Below are positions 13,939-25,142 of a stretch of 64,000 nucleotides of DNA, in pieces. Numbering within the stretch: position 1 is the stretch's first letter; every line of letters begins with the position of its first letter. The stretch lies in contig ADNK01001514.1 in assembly GCA_000320545.1 (NCBI GenBank), forward strand, positions 1 to 64,000, in the 5' to 3' direction. The notes below the pieces were generated by a model that did no database searches, was not told the DNA's origin, and worked only from the letters and a program-made list of their open reading frames with translations. A program made the translations under genes and the position numbers. The stretch is from Bigelowiella natans CCMP2755 (taxonomy: Eukaryota; Cercozoa; Chlorarachniophyceae).

Positions 13939-14963
13939 CCATCCTCATCGTGCATCATCGTAAACACTGCTGCTAACGGTGGTGTAGGACCTCTGGAAAT
14001 GGCGTCCGATGACGACGATGACGATGATGATGAGAATGCTGATAAGGACGATGATGAGAGAGAGAAAGGCAACTGGAATGGGACAGAGGGAAGAGGAGCA
14101 GACGATGCGCGGGGGACGTATAAGCTAATGAAAAGCTCGAGGGCTTCGATATCATCGCGGCGTTTAGACAGCAAATGCGTTCATGTGATGGGCTACAAGC
14201 TTTCAGGCTTCAAAAACTCCTCTAGTGCGCGGTACTACTCAGAATATTATAATAGAGAACCTACAACTCGGTTTATAACTATGTGACGATTGCACTCTGG
14301 CTGTACCCTCATTCGTTTAAGTTAATTGTGATTGTTCTCACGCTGTTGTTGCGATTGCTTCTCCTTCTCCTTCTTCTTCTTCCTAGGTGGAGATGTCAAC
14401 ATTGGACAGAGATTGTGCCTGGGAGACACATCTTTGGCGTGGTCGAGCGCTTGCCAAAGGAGACCGAAGTCATGCAACTGGGTAATTATTAATAAGAATA
14501 ATAATAATAGCACAACAACAAGAATAAATAGCTGGAATGATGATGATGTGGAGGAGGAGGGATAATAATGATAATTATCCCATTGATGACGATAACATTG
14601 CTGATAAGGAGAGGGCATCTGAGTGGTGAAAAGAGCACCCAAAATCCTTTCTCTTCCCTTTGTCCCCACTACCCTTCAGGAGAATACCTCCGCAATGTCT
14701 ACAATGCTTCGATAAACCCTGATGACCTTGATGAAGAGAAAGAACCCTTCAACAAGAAGAAGAACAGTGGCCATCAAGATTATCATGATCAAAATACTGC
14801 GACCACCTCATCAAAAGGAGGAGAAGGAAGTTCAGGGAAGGGGGTGGGGGAGAGAGAAAGAATGGGCAATCAGACGGGGGACAACCCACAAGCTCATAGC
14901 CAAGACTGCCCCTCGGATATGATCAATTTGCATTCTTCATCAGCAGCAGCAGTTGAGTATTAA
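10838..14963 (+). CDS. Large zinc-finger protein with two C2HC fingers
   Basis: Probable nuclear DNA- or RNA-binding protein. Exons: 10838-11155, 11345-11877, 11945-12013, 12068-12171, 12218-12338, 12429-12498, about 12555-12645, 12916-13013, 13141-13494, 13761-13848, 13988-14231, 14387-14481, 14680-14963, giving about 822 aa. Finger 1 (near residues 201-222) is CRICSAPF then GHMRHC. Finger 2 (near 381-403) is CRHCGKSF then GHYRHC and is interrupted by an intron. Both are C-x2-C-x12-H-x3-C. Downstream are Glu-rich (after YDNFQQEG), Gln-rich and Asp-rich stretches, then an ordered block (ARWRCQHWTEIVPGRHIF ... LGEYLRNVYNAS) that I cannot name. Exon 7 is the weak point: its phase-consistent frame encodes a Met run from a GAT repeat. 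An earlier start through an upstream exon is possible. Confidence 0.6.
13554..13936. repeat. GAT, AGT and CT microsatellites in introns
   Basis: GAT at 13554-13583, AGT at 13849-13886 and CT at 13902-13936. The AGT run begins exactly at the donor after exon 13761-13848 (gtagtagtag). Confidence 0.9.
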
Positions 14964-16140
14964 AGGCAGCAATATCTGTAATATTGCAGCAGGAGATAAA
15001 TCATCATTGCCTCAGAAGATTGAGGAGCATAAGTATAGGAGGAAACTGCCGCTACTGCACTGCTGCTGCCTGTTTGCCACCGTAGACCTTTAACATTCCC
15101 TGCGCATACGTCGGCTTATTATATAGCGCCCATTTTGAAGGATAATTATTTGGGAAAGTGTACAGCTAACACATCTTTTGACGATTTATGGTGTGAAGCT
15201 GAAGAGTGTATTGTTATCCTCCTCCTTTCACCGACGAACAGCCCACTTTAAAAGCTTGTAGACTAGAAGAGATTAACGAAGAAGAGGAAGAGGAAGAAGA
15301 AGAAAAGGGTTATTCAAACATGCAGAGAATCCTCGACTTGTAGATATGACGTATCTGTTGCCTGAGCGACGATTCACATTTATTGTGCTTGAAACAGCAA
15401 TAACAGCACAAAGACAATATATTATTACTCACAAGGACATCTCCACAGTATGTACTAAAGAAAGAGGTTTGCGATGTATCGAAAAGAAATGGGATGGTAT
15501 TTGTCCAAATCTGTAAATATTCCATCAAGTTTTAGATAGCTTAACGAGGGAGATCTATTTGATCAAATCCTACCTCGCCTAGATGCAGTGTAACATTCAA
15601 TTTTAGAAGTATAGATAAAATGATTACAGTTATGATGACGATGATGGTGGTGGTCACAATAAAAATGATGTCTATTAACAGCGTTATTGTATAAACGTGA
15701 ATGTATGTATGTATGTATGCTAGTAACCTAGCTGCTTGGCATGCAAATATTGGTAACCATTGCATACACGGCGTGCGAGCATGCCTAGATGCACATGTAC
15801 ATGAACAGCATGCACCATGCTAGCATGCCTAACAAATGTCTAGATGTGGTGACAATAGTGATGACAACAGCAGCAAATGCGCAGACAAATATTTGGCATC
15901 GCTGGATCGTATAAGCGACGATGTATTGCCCCAAGCTAGCATGCTAGCAAGGGCAAAAGCAAGAAAGACAAAGCTGTACAGTTTTAGCAGCGTTCTTGCA
16001 TGGGCATAATCAAAGATGCCGCTGATTGCATGTGTATACGTCTAGGCGTACGTTGTGTGATATTCCCATTGATAATGAGATGTCCCAGAAGTTTATGGAA
16101 AATGCCATGCACTGCGTACTCTTTGATATCTTTGCGATCG
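14964..16140. other. Convergent intergenic region
   Basis: It lies between the ends of the zinc-finger (+) and lipase (-) genes. A plus-strand frame at about 15320-15513 (NPRLVDMTYLLPERRFTF ... KWDGICPNL, stop) follows an AG and is open for more than 60 codons, but no partner exon was found. 15700-15960 is CTAG/GCATGC-rich. A GAAGAA tract lies at 15280-15306. Confidence 0.35.
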
Positions 16141-17106
16141 TTACAATACGTGCTTAGAAATAATCTCGAAGTCCACAGGACTATCCTCGTATGCAAGTGC
16201 ATCTTCGGAATGCTTTCTCTCCAACAATCCAAAACCAGGTCCGTCTTTTGGAAGCGATTTCGCTGGAATTGAATTCTTACGACGTTGAGCGATACCATAC
16301 TCTACAACATTTGATGGCGCACTGAGGATTTCTGATTCATCCTCGAGGCTTTCCCCGAGTATGGTTTGCTGGTGGAGCTGATTTGAGGAGTTGGAGTCCT
16401 TTCTACAGGCCATAGTAACGCCGTATTCGATCTTGACATCTCGGTCGACGACGATATCCCCCTTCTCCTCAAAACTGTCATTGTGGCTGCTGGACGATAG
16501 TTTCAGAGGAGGCTTTGCAATGAGGCCAACGTACTCTGCCTCTGCAATTGCGAGTTCGTACCGCAAAGGCAGATGGGAGAGAAACATCGACCAGGAAAGC
16601 ACGATTTCGTCGAAATCCTGCGGTGAAAAGTGTGAGCATCCGAGGCTATACATGACAGGCAGCAGGATGAAATTTGAGCATGTCTTATGTGTACATGTGC
16701 GTGTGAGTGCGTGTGCGCGCGCGCGCGTGTGTGTGTGTGTGTGTGTGCGTGCGTGTGCACTTAAAACGTCTGTCGATAACCCGCACTCAACACTATGCAT
16801 ATAGGATGCACGATATTTTTAAAGAAAATCGCAATAGACTAACTATAGTGCACGCACCTCTATGGGTACAGATCTGAGTCTTCGTGAGTTTTGAAGATAG
16901 TGAGATCTCCTCTTTTTGGATGGTGTAGTGGTAGTCTCAGTCGTGTTCTTCTTGCTGTCAGAGCTGGAGGAGGGGGGGTTCTTTACGGAGGGGCTGCTGG
17001 CATCGTCATTAGTTTTATTACTATCGCTCTGGCTATCAACCTTCTCAGGCACCCAGAGTATCCTCCCTGTCATCGCCGGTAAATTCATTTTCACTTAGGT
17101 AAATAG

Positions 17107-17148
<42 letters not shown>

Positions 17149-17754
17149 GGATGATTGCTTATTATTAGGCTCTGCTTCTAATATGCTCTCCTACTACTCC
17201 AAATCGTCCGTCCTCTGTCCTCCTCCCCTCTCACTCTACCCCTTTCTCTCTCTCTCTCTCTCCTCCCTCCCCCCCCCATTCCCTCTTCTCCTCAAAGTAA
17301 CTTGCCTGGAGGGAATAGCCTTGTGTAACTGGGCTCCGAATATCGTGTTCGTCGATCCGGTGTGTTGCCCGTTGAAGAAGAAGACGAAGAGTAATGAAAA
17401 TCATTATGGGGGGAGGGGAAGGAGGAGGAAGGCGTTGATGAGAAAGAAGATGGAGGAGAAAGCGGAGAGGAGGCAGGAGTAGGAGAGGAGGAAGATGGCT
17501 TTGGACACTGTCGGGGTGTAGACGGTAGAGCTTGGCGCCGTCTTGAGGAGGATGATGAATTGTTGTAGTGGTAGGCCGAAGATCCGCCTGCTGCATACCT
17601 CCAAAGATGATGATAATAACCATTACTCAGGACACGACGTTTGTTCTTTGTCGTAGCATTCGGGTGTGGTGGGAGGCGTGGGAGGAATGAAACGTCCGTG
17701 CACACGTTTTTACTACTGCTACTACTAGCACCTGCATTTTGATTGGTGCAGGAT

Positions 17755-17785
<31 letters not shown>

Positions 17786-18729
17786 CTGTCGCCATAGTTT
17801 CTGTTGAGTAGTTAGTGGTGGTAGTACTTGTAGTAGTTGTAGCAGTAGTGGTGGTGGTAATACTGGCTGCTTGCGTTATCGGAGTATTGTGCTGCTGCTG
17901 CTGCTGCTGCTGATGGGATCGAAGAAGCACAACAGGTTTATTATTATCATTATCATTAACACCAATCTCCTTTCCTCGCTCCTCTCTTTTCCCGTCCTTA
18001 CTCTTTCTACATTCATTGCTCATCTTAACATCTCCTGGAGGGGGCATCACACTACTACTGTTACTACTACACGTCCTAACGACGTCATTGGAACCCAGCA
18101 GCTTCTTCTCTATTCGTGAACTGTTTAGATGATTTGTCTCCCCCTCTATTCCTTCCTCTTGAGTTTGCCCATCCACAATTGGGATACGAGGAGGAGCGGG
18201 GCTGGTGCTTGGACAGGATGACAGTGACGAAACGCGAGAAAGACGGTGATGCTTCTGTACGTCATTAAGCGTTGTCGGTGGGGGGGGGTAATAATTGCTC
18301 GCGGTAAGTGGATCGCTACTATTCTTGCTCGCGGTGAGTGGATCGTCACTATTCTTGCTCGTTCCATGATATATATCTGTTGAGGGAGGACGTTTCGATA
18401 CCAACGACGAAGATGACGATGTGGGGACGGGAGGTGGTCGTGCTGTAGGTGCAGGGGGGGATGAGTTGCCAGAGCGTGTCCTGGTGCTGCTGCTCCTGGT
18501 GGTATTGAGGTCACGTAAGGTAATATCCTGCTTCTTCGTAGTAGCGTCCTTATCAAATGTGGAGACCACCTGAGGAATGGTCAATGTACTTTGTAAAATA
18601 ATCAATCAGATACTACTACTACTACTACTACTACTACTACGTTTTTCGGGCTATCACCCCTTCTCCTCCCCCTCCCCCCCTCTCTCTTCTATTTCTCTCT
18701 CTTTGGGCATAGGACATAATGCATTGGAG

Positions 18730-18761
<32 letters not shown>

Positions 18762-19644
18762 TACTTTCTTGCGAAGAGCATGCATCGAGGCTAGAGATAG
18801 GCGAGGGATGACGTCATCACCCACAACCACTGTCGTTACCTTTTGAACAATAGCATTCATGTCATCCATTCGCAAACCAATGCGGCAATATGTAATGTAA
18901 CGACGATGATGAGAGTGGTGACAACAACACGGCTAGATGAATAAATGCTACCACTGACTCTATGACTTCTAAATCTGTTGCAACATCTGCTCGCGTCTTT
19001 GCTCACTAACTGTACCCTGAGATTTTCTTCTATTACTACTACTACTACTACTACTACTACATCCATTGCTGGTCGGTCTTACTATGGGCGCGAGTTCTTT
19101 GCACAGGGCGTGACAGCAGACACACGGTGTTCCAAATGCGAAGCATGTGGTGTCAGCCATCTCTCCTCTCTACAAACAAAGTGGTGCGACGACGATGGCG
19201 GTGGCAAAATGAGGCAGAGCACAGGTAAGTGGCGATGGACACACCTCCCCCCCACCCCCCCCCAACTTATACCATCATTATTTTGGTGGAACATGTGATC
19301 TGGGTGAACCTCTTCTTCTTCTGTTGCACCTACTACCTGTTCGGAGCACCAGATTGCAGTGAGAAGCGTTCCAACGCCAGCTCCTAAGCTGTGGCCTACC
19401 ACTACTGTTTTGAACCCAGGATTGTCTTCTCTGAGCGATAGCACCAGCTGCAACCACCACACGCAAATCAATAAATATCATCAAGGACATCCAAACGTGT
19501 TATTTGCAATAACACACACACACACACACACCACGCACAGAGAGAGAGAGGAGGAAGGGAGGGAGGGAGGGAGGAAGGGAGGGAGAGGAGAAGGAAAGGA
19601 ATGGAAAAATGAGCGAGAGTAAGTGAAGAGGTGACATTAGGCTT

Positions 19645-19692
<48 letters not shown>

Positions 19693-19994
19693 GGTGCGAT
19701 TTTATCAACACCATCCCTCTTCCTCTACATCATCATCGTCATCATCATAATCCAACCGCATATTATACCGGGCGAATTTCAATGTCAAGCTCACGAGCAC
19801 TCCGAAGTATACCTCTAAAGGAACAACCCAGGCCAATGAATCAGTAAACGCCGATGAAAGTAAAAATGAGGACGATCAACATTGCTCATATTATTATTTT
19901 AATGCTGAATAACTTACTTGCTGCTACACCATGCCATCATCTTCATGTTGACCGTTATCATTATTATTATCATCACTACCATCATACAAATTGT

Positions 19995-20025
<31 letters not shown>

Positions 20026-20270
20026 GCTACTAACAGTGTAGAAGTCTGTAACAATACCGATGGACTTGGTAGTGTTGGCCACGGAAGATGAACTGGTCGG
20101 GTTTGCAGTTAAGGTCGGTGAGGACGTCGGAGATGCTCATCGATCCACGCAGGACGACGACTATTGCGCCCATTGCCTGATCAACTGCAACGTAGTGCAC
20201 AGGGCGATGAAGGCCTCCTTTCGCATCGACGTGGATCTTACAAGAGGAGGTGGGGGAGGGGAAAGCAGCA

Positions 20271-20304
<34 letters not shown>

Positions 20305-20420
20305 CAGTGATATTAATGAAGTATAAAGTGGTAGTAAAAATATATGAGCGTTCTCTGGAATATGAGGAGTTGTGCATGTTCGCAGATTTTTGTTGCTGTG
20401 CATTAGCTTGCTCTCAGTTG

Positions 20421-20465
<45 letters not shown>

Positions 20466-20485
20466 GTCTCTCTCCCTCTCTCTTT

Positions 20486-20547
<62 letters not shown>

Positions 20548-22073
20548 ATTTACCACATCAGTTTCTTGCAGCCCGGTGTATTGTGATACAAAGTTCTGAA
20601 ACCTGTTGGTATGACGCCATCATTATTATTAGTACTATTACTACTGTTACTGGGATGATGAAGCCTGCGACGTTAGGTGAACAAGGTTACGTAGTACTTA
20701 TGTCCCTCTTTATCAGCTATCATTCTTGACATACTTCGTGCCTACGTCCAAGGATATATTTGGCGAATGAGAATGTGGTTGACTATTGATGGATGGACTG
20801 ATGTAGCAGTAGTAGTTGTTGCGAAATGTCCCGTATTCATATTTTTGCCTTTCACATATGATTAATCAACCATGAAGCCGACGGCGAGCTTGCCATAGCT
20901 TGCTGAGCAGTATCTCACGTAGTGCCTGCGAGTAAGCAAGGAGGAAGAGCTATCATTTATGATGAAACACAGCTTCCACACATAAAGTGGGTTCCGCCAT
21001 CCATCACCGTCATCATCGTCATTTTGTGCATGATATTTAAATACCGCAGCAACTGAAGTTGTTCGAGAGTTACTGGATCTTCCATATTCTCGAGAAGCGC
21101 CTGCTTAGGCTGTCGACTCATCGAATACTGTTAAGATGGGGAAAACGAGTAACAAACGGCAACACAGCAGCAGCAGCAGCAGCAGCAGTCGTCAAACTGA
21201 AAGTACATCGTTCTTGTGAAAACATATTTTTCGCCTTTCATCTTTCTTCAATAATTCTAATCAAGCAATTCAGGTCTCGAAGGTATAAATGAGCATTGAG
21301 ATCGCAAGAACAGTTAGCGATGTGAAACCCGTAGAAGCCAATAGATGAAGTGAGTTCTGGAGACATGGGGAGGGAGATACTCCCAAAATTCGGATAAAAT
21401 AGACGAGAACCTTTCACGAACGTATATATAAATAGTAAATATTGGCTCAGATATAGGAGTAGCTATAATTTTAACCCGTCGATAACGGAACTTCTTTCTT
21501 CCGGAGAAGCTTTGCCATCTTTTCCCATCAAATGGATCAGGACCTCGCGAATGGCGCTTGCGGTGTCAGAGGTTCGCCTCGCTGCCTGCAATAGGTATGA
21601 TTAAAATCTCAGATTCTGATGCTGCTCATGCGTTGTTCTGCTTTACATCCATCACTGCCTCTGTGGCTGATTTTGCGAGCTGGTACCCCTTAGATGCCAA
21701 CTGATGAAGGTGATATGATGACGACAGGGGTGAAAGATAGTACTGCTACAAATTATAACCTTCAAACATACCTTGTAGCTTGAAGAGAGAAAACTTGATG
21801 CTCTGTGGAGAAGCGGACTGTTTGACCTGCGGGAAATAAACATTGCTTCTTCCTTTCTGTGTGAATGAAGGGGGAACTGTTTCATTTTTACGTTGTCGTT
21901 ACGGAAGCTTGCTCCATCTCTTCAACAGAATTGCCGCTACTTTCAATCAATGTTGTTGCCATTGTAGTAGAGGCTACGAAGTTTGTCTCTTCCAATTCTT
22001 CTTCCGGTCGCTCTACCCCCGTTTTCCCTTCCTCCACGCAGTGCACGGCCCTCCCTCTCTTCGCTTCGGCCAT
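16141..22073 (-). CDS. sn-1 diacylglycerol-lipase-like class 3 lipase
   Basis: Serine hydrolase of the lipase class 3/DAGL group, expected to release the sn-1 acyl chain of diacylglycerol. Fifteen exons close exactly to 1010 aa: 22073-21892, 21856-21772, 21688-21647, 21585-21476, 21356-21329, 21127-21045, 20925-20871, 20236-20058, 19814-19769, 19447-19337, 19169-19083, 18839-18765, 18569-17302, 17062-16858, 16617-16141. DAGL landmarks follow in order: HYVRYCSASYG, VVLRGSMSISDVLTDL, HRGILRSARELD, the nucleophile GHSLGAG (Ser about 290), GDDVIPRLSL (Asp about 345), LFPPGKILWVPEK, and FDEIVLSWSMFLSHLP (His about 867). No N-terminal four-helix membrane domain is seen, unlike animal DAGLs. The Asp-His interval holds a loop of about 520 residues made of Ser, Thr, Pro and Gln tracts. 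The 28-nt exon 5 is the least certain. Confidence 0.88.
17111..17146. repeat. (TA)n microsatellite in lipase intron
   Basis: TA run in the intron between exons 18569-17302 and 17062-16858. Confidence 0.95.
19650..20545. repeat. Cluster of TA, TAC, AGC and TC/TG/AG repeats in lipase introns
   Basis: TA at 19650-19689, TAC near 19997-20030, AGC near 20265-20305, and compound TC/TG/AG at 20424-20545. All lie in introns. The reverse strand of the AGC/GGGGA stretch supplies the pyrimidine tract before the acceptor at 20237. Confidence 0.9.
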
Positions 22074-22469
22074 CCTGTCAACGTTTATTTCACCATCCCC
22101 CTGGTGCGAAATGTGTTAAGACAGTTAGGCTGTCGGGGCGCACCAGTGCCTTCGAAGTGGAGAAGAGGGGGGGTCGAATAGCTGTTCGCTCTCTGTTTTA
22201 TTTGTTCGATCGTCCAAAAAAAAAGAGAACGATGAGGAATACCGATGAAACCAGGGGGATTTTTACTCAAAATAGTCTAAATATGTTGTCGCAGGATAAA
22301 TTCTCCATCCCTTTCGGATCTAAATCTCACTCCAGAGCACTTCGCGCCAACGAAGGAAGGCAACTTTGGGGAACCTAGATCTACTCGTAAACTCTCGACG
22401 CTGCCCCGCTCCTCCTCCATGCGCTGGACAATCAAAAATACATAATAGAGTTGAATAAGACTTGTCGCA
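22074..22469. promoter_or_regulatory. Bidirectional promoter region
   Basis: A 396-bp spacer between the divergent start codons of the lipase (-) and the basic protein (+). No specific TATA or initiator element was identified. The role is inferred only from the head-to-head arrangement. Confidence 0.45.
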
Positions 22470-23411
22470 ATGGGTACTGACACATCAAGATACTATGGCT
22501 TCTTCTTCCCAGCGGGTGAGAACGAGATGATGAAATCAATCCTGTTCGAGAAGGAAGTTTTGACCATCCTCTTCGAGCAGCAACGTACAGAGTATTTGAA
22601 ACAGCGTTTGAAGACCATTCTTTGGCGTATACGTAATTTCCGCCATGAGACGCGAGTGTCAGCTGAGATGAGTAAAGACGGGTTATTGATGAAAGTTTCA
22701 GAAGGCAGGGGGCGTCAAGTGAAATTAATAGGATGGGAAGCGCACTATCTAAAGTATCTAAATTCCGATTTTAGAGAAAAGACCATAAACTATTACAATT
22801 TCTTCGTAGAGATGGCGATAGGCACATCGATGGCCGCACTTTTATTTAAGATGGAGGCGGAAAAGAAACGACTTGACAAGGAAAAGTACACGCGATACAA
22901 AATACATTCTAGAGACTCTTTGAAAGATTTCAAAGAATCCGTACCATGGACGAAGGAACACAGTGAGACATGGAGAGCACCACTTATTGATAGAATCCTG
23001 AAGACAGCCTGTGATATTGCAAATGGCTGGAGGATAGATGCAATCTTTCAACCGAATATTTCCGATAACATCCCCGACAGATTTTCAGCGGAGGTGTATG
23101 CATCATGCGCAATCGCAAAACGACTTGTTAGAGGTGAAGGTCACAAAATGAGTGAGTACTTAACTGGAAAGGAATTAGACTCTGTGGAAAAAAACATTAA
23201 AAAGTTAGAAGAGAAAAACATTACACAGAGGCTTCTTCAAAATCTTGAAGCAAGTGAAATAGAGGGATATTCTCATGGGAAATCTGATATACCATCACGG
23301 GATGAAGAAGAAGTGGACTCAAAGAAAAAAAAAACCGAAAAGATACAAGGTAGGATGAAGTCAAGGCGAAAGAAAAAGGGTAAAAAAAAGAGGAGAAATA
23401 GGAAGCATTGA
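22470..23411 (+). CDS. Intronless 313-aa basic protein, unknown function
   Basis: A single uninterrupted frame from ATG 22470 to TGA 23411, a contrast with its intron-rich neighbours. I do not recognise a family. The body (about residues 1-250) is a mixed alpha-helical-looking sequence with many charged residues, such as FEQQRTEYLKQRLKTILW and KMEAEKKRLDKEKY, and a less charged stretch (FFVEMAIGTSMAALLF). The last 30 residues are almost entirely Lys/Arg (RRKKKGKKKRR), a plausible nuclear or nucleolar signal. There is no signal peptide. The lack of introns could mean a retrocopy or recent transfer, but no homology is available to test that. Confidence 0.75.
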   Translation: MGTDTSRYYGFFFPAGENEMMKSILFEKEVLTILFEQQRTEYLKQRLKTILWRIRNFRHETRVSAEMSKDGLLMKVSEGRGRQVKLIGWEAHYLKYLNSDFREKTINYYNFFVEMAIGTSMAALLFKMEAEKKRLDKEKYTRYKIHSRDSLKDFKESVPWTKEHSETWRAPLIDRILKTACDIANGWRIDAIFQPNISDNIPDRFSAEVYASCAIAKRLVRGEGHKMSEYLTGKELDSVEKNIKKLEEKNITQRLLQNLEASEIEGYSHGKSDIPSRDEEEVDSKKKKTEKIQGRMKSRRKKKGKKKRRNRKH

Positions 23412-25142
23412 GCAATCAGTAGACAGGCACAGCTGGGGAGGGAATTTGTGTTTAAAACTCATCCATTGAAAAACTCCAGCTCGCACGTTGTAATGTAGGC
23501 AAGGATTATAAGGTTTTTCATCTAAACCCAATGGTAACAATCAACTTGTAGCATGTTCTAGCGCTGCCCAACTGTCCAACGACGATGCAGATAACGAAGC
23601 AAGCGCGTGCGATCTAGCGATGTCGATCAAACATCGGAAATTTAGGATCGAATGACACCGATTTGGCACTTCACTGCTAGACTGCTTCAAATGGTTTGCT
23701 CAGTCAATCAGCGCATGAAAGAGCAAACTCAAATTCACATGCAAGATCGTTTCAGATCACCCATCCATTCAAACAAAGCACGTTTAGCTGTTGGGTTGCT
23801 CGTAGCGTTGCGAACTTGCAGCGTCGGGTTCATGTTCTCACATTGCTGGGTGTGTGCACAGCAGGCTAGCAGGCAGTCTAGCTGCTAGGCAGTGCTGATT
23901 TGTCAAGCTCCATCACATCAGCACGGGCTAGCGGGAGCTCCAACTGGTCCAAACTGGGATTGACTGCCACACATGCCACAGTCTAGCTCCACACAGCAGT
24001 GCTGCAGGCTAGCAGGTGGACATTCTAGCATTGAACGAGTGTGCGATGCACACGAACACACTTCTTCGCTGCCTTTTTGTTTTGTTTCAACAAGAAAAAT
24101 CCGCACGTGCTAGCGTGAATCAGAGCCTGCAACAGTGTTGGTGCACGTGGTGCGTAGCTGCACATTTCGACGTGCGTGCACGTGTGTGTGCGTTTTTTGG
24201 CGTGCGTGTGTGTTGTGATGATGGACATGCCAGCATGCTGGCATGGTGATGTGATGTGTGTCGTGTTGTGACCTCTGAGTGCGGAACTGCATCGTGGTCA
24301 ACTTTGTGGACAATTCAGGCGCATGCCAAGCGTGCCGCGACCCAATGATTCATTGAAGAACCCGTGGAGCTCGTTTTCTTGTTTTTTTTGGACGATGTTG
24401 CAGCTGTGCGTCTTGTTGTTGTCGACAACATTGTTGCCTGTTGCCAGTTTTCTTTTCTCAACAACTTGCCATCCCCAACAGTCACACCGAAGTTTGGCTT
24501 CGAAGTCCCCGCATCAGTGTCAGGCAGTTCCTTCCACCCCGCTGACACACGCTTTTGGTGATGCTCACCAGATTTGTGATCACTGCCATCCTTCCCGCCA
24601 ACCGCAAGCAGCTTGCCATCCCCAACAGCCACACCCAAGCCCAACCCAGATTGACCACGGAAGATTTCAAAAGGCTGAAGCAGTTCTTTGGTTTGTTGAT
24701 CATTCGGTTGTTCTCTTTCGCCTCGTCCAAGACGGAACAATGAACAATGAAGTTGACGGAGAAACGAACAATGAACAATGAACAATGAACGAGCACATGC
24801 ATTTGCAGGCCTTCAAGATTTCTCGAACAACGAACAATGAACAATGATGAAAAGCTACATCTCCAAAGTGTGAACAGACAGGACACTTGCAATGTGCGAA
24901 ATGCAGTGCCTCGAACTGACTTCAGTGAGGACTCTCGAGGTTTCTCCCACATTGAATCACTAGAAGACTTAAGGAAAGATTTAAAAAAGAAAAAGTGGTT
25001 TGGTGTTGTCGCATTCCAAGAATGCCCTGTGTTCACACACGGATGGGCAAACCAACACACGGACATTACCTCTCAAAGCACCCAGCTGCAACTCGCACCT
25101 ACCCCACCACCTCCTCCGCTGTTCTTTCACTGGAGACACATC
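23412..25142. other. Intergenic: CTAG-rich block, duplications, heptamer minisatellite
   Basis: 23840-24310 is rich in GCTAG and TGCA words. In 24440-24650 a segment containing ttgccatccccaacag occurs twice, creating a minus-strand frame with repeated VGDGKLL (about 24785-24315). It may be a decayed gene. The heptamer array follows at about 24737-24846. Confidence 0.5.
24737..24846. repeat. GAACAAT heptamer minisatellite
   Basis: Several clusters of the unit gaacaat (for example gaacaatgaacaatgaacaa) are separated by short unique stretches. The word order is degenerate. Confidence 0.75.

Noticed and set aside
24323-24785. Overlapping long frames on both strands near 24.3-24.8 kb
   Set aside because: Both depend on a short tandem duplication and a heptamer array; no domain and no splice signals, so not called a gene.
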